Below are positions 5,494-5,922 of a DNA stretch of 5,922 bases, in pieces. Position 1 is the stretch's first letter. Every line of letters begins with the position of its first letter. The stretch is from Bacillota bacterium (GTDB taxonomy: Bacteria > Bacillota > Bacilli > Alicyclobacillales > Alicyclobacillaceae). Both the position numbers and the translations under genes were made by a program. Below the pieces are notes generated by a model. The model was not told where the DNA came from, did no database searches, and saw only the letters and a program-made list of their open reading frames with translations. The stretch covers positions 1-5,922 of the forward strand of contig JAKAXI010000142.1 of the NCBI GenBank assembly GCA_021816665.1. Direction: 5' to 3'.

Positions 5494-5922
5494 TTACACG
5501 AACCGAAACTCGTCTTTGTCCCGTTGGGAAGTCACAAACGCCTTGAACAGCTCCTTCGTCTGTTCGAGGTCGACCAGGTCGATGACTTCGATCGGCGAGT
5601 GCGTGTAGCGCGACGGGATCGAGATCACGCCGGTCGGCACGCCCTGGTTCGCCATCGCGAGTTCGCCGCCGTCTGTGCCGATGCCCGGAAACACCTCGAG
5701 TTGTACCGGGATCGCGTTCGCCTTTGCCACGTCGATGAGCCGCTCGCGCACGGTTCGGCTCGTGATGAGGCTAAAGTCCATCACCTTCACACACGGGCCA
5801 GCACCGAGTGACAGCGTGTCGTCCATCGGCCCTTCCGGGGTGTCGCTGACAGCTGTCGTGTCGATCGCGACGGCCACGTCTGCCTGCACGTTGTGCGCCG
5901 CCACGCGTGCACCGCGCAGACC
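5494..5922 (-). CDS. M42 family metallo-aminopeptidase, C-terminal part (5' end beyond window)
   Basis: The visible 142 C-terminal residues match M42 (FrvX/YsdC/glutamyl aminopeptidase-like) enzymes, which are dinuclear metal-dependent cytosolic aminopeptidases, often large assemblies. The first visible residues G-L-R-G-A-R-V-A-A-H directly follow where the E-E-V catalytic glutamate would be. A-I-D-T-T (19-23) supplies a metal-binding Asp, L-E-V-F-P-G-I-G-T-D-G-G (75-86) is the conserved substrate-pocket region, and S-R-Y-T-H-S-P (104-110) contains the metal-binding His. Family members usually have G-T-D-A at the third motif; here it is G-T-D-G-G. Typical length is about 350 residues, so some 200 N-terminal residues lie outside. 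A GTG inside the visible frame (5904) is not the start, since conserved M42 sequence continues upstream of it. The stop is TAA at 5496-5494. Confidence 0.93.
   Translation of the reverse strand, partial: GLRGARVAAHNVQADVAVAIDTTAVSDTPEGPMDDTLSLGAGPCVKVMDFSLITSRTVRERLIDVAKANAIPVQLEVFPGIGTDGGELAMANQGVPTGVISIPSRYTHSPIEVIDLVDLEQTKELFKAFVTSQRDKDEFRFV

Overview
The window looks like chromosomal DNA of a Gram-positive, Firmicutes-type bacterium. The evidence is strong AGGAGG-like ribosome binding sites, frequent GTG and TTG starts, extended -10 promoters of the SigA type, a lipoprotein with a classic lipobox, and families common in Bacillales. Base composition is mixed, moderately GC-rich in most genes and visibly more AT-rich around 4640-5400. 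An Alicyclobacillus-like bacillus would fit, but that is inference only; no rRNA or marker gene is present.

Layout. At the left edge (1-78, minus) the first codons of a possible divergent gene run off the window. A plus-strand operon follows: a 68-aa DUF3311 membrane protein (254-460) and a 503-aa sodium:solute symporter family permease (482-1993), 21 bases apart. This pairing recurs in bacteria and suggests the small protein is an accessory to the transporter. The gap at 1994-2430 holds no convincing gene. It is crowded with short repeats and hairpins: two tandem duplications, a 22-bp direct repeat 144 bp apart, and a long imperfect inverted repeat.

On the minus strand, reading leftwards, come an ArgO/LysE-type amino acid exporter (3978-4604), a short gene graveyard, and a PLP-dependent 'cysteine desulfurase-like' protein (2431-3669). 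The graveyard (about 3687-3922) holds the last ~36 codons of one short-chain dehydrogenase/reductase (SDR), an intact-looking intergenic junction with a ribosome binding site, and the first ~29 codons of a second SDR. A piece of a former SDR-SDR operon therefore appears to be stranded between two intact genes.

Divergent from the exporter is an AT-richer gene for a secreted lipoprotein of unknown family (4716-5387). A convergent hairpin (5431-5457) separates it from the C-terminal part of an M42-family metallo-aminopeptidase (5494 to the right edge, minus).

The possible metabolic theme is amino acid and carboxylate traffic: symporter, exporter, aminotransferase-fold enzyme and aminopeptidase. 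The genes do not form one obvious pathway. I found no CRISPR array, tRNA, rRNA, complete insertion sequence or clear novel system. The most interesting items are the stranded SDR junction and the repeat-dense gap.
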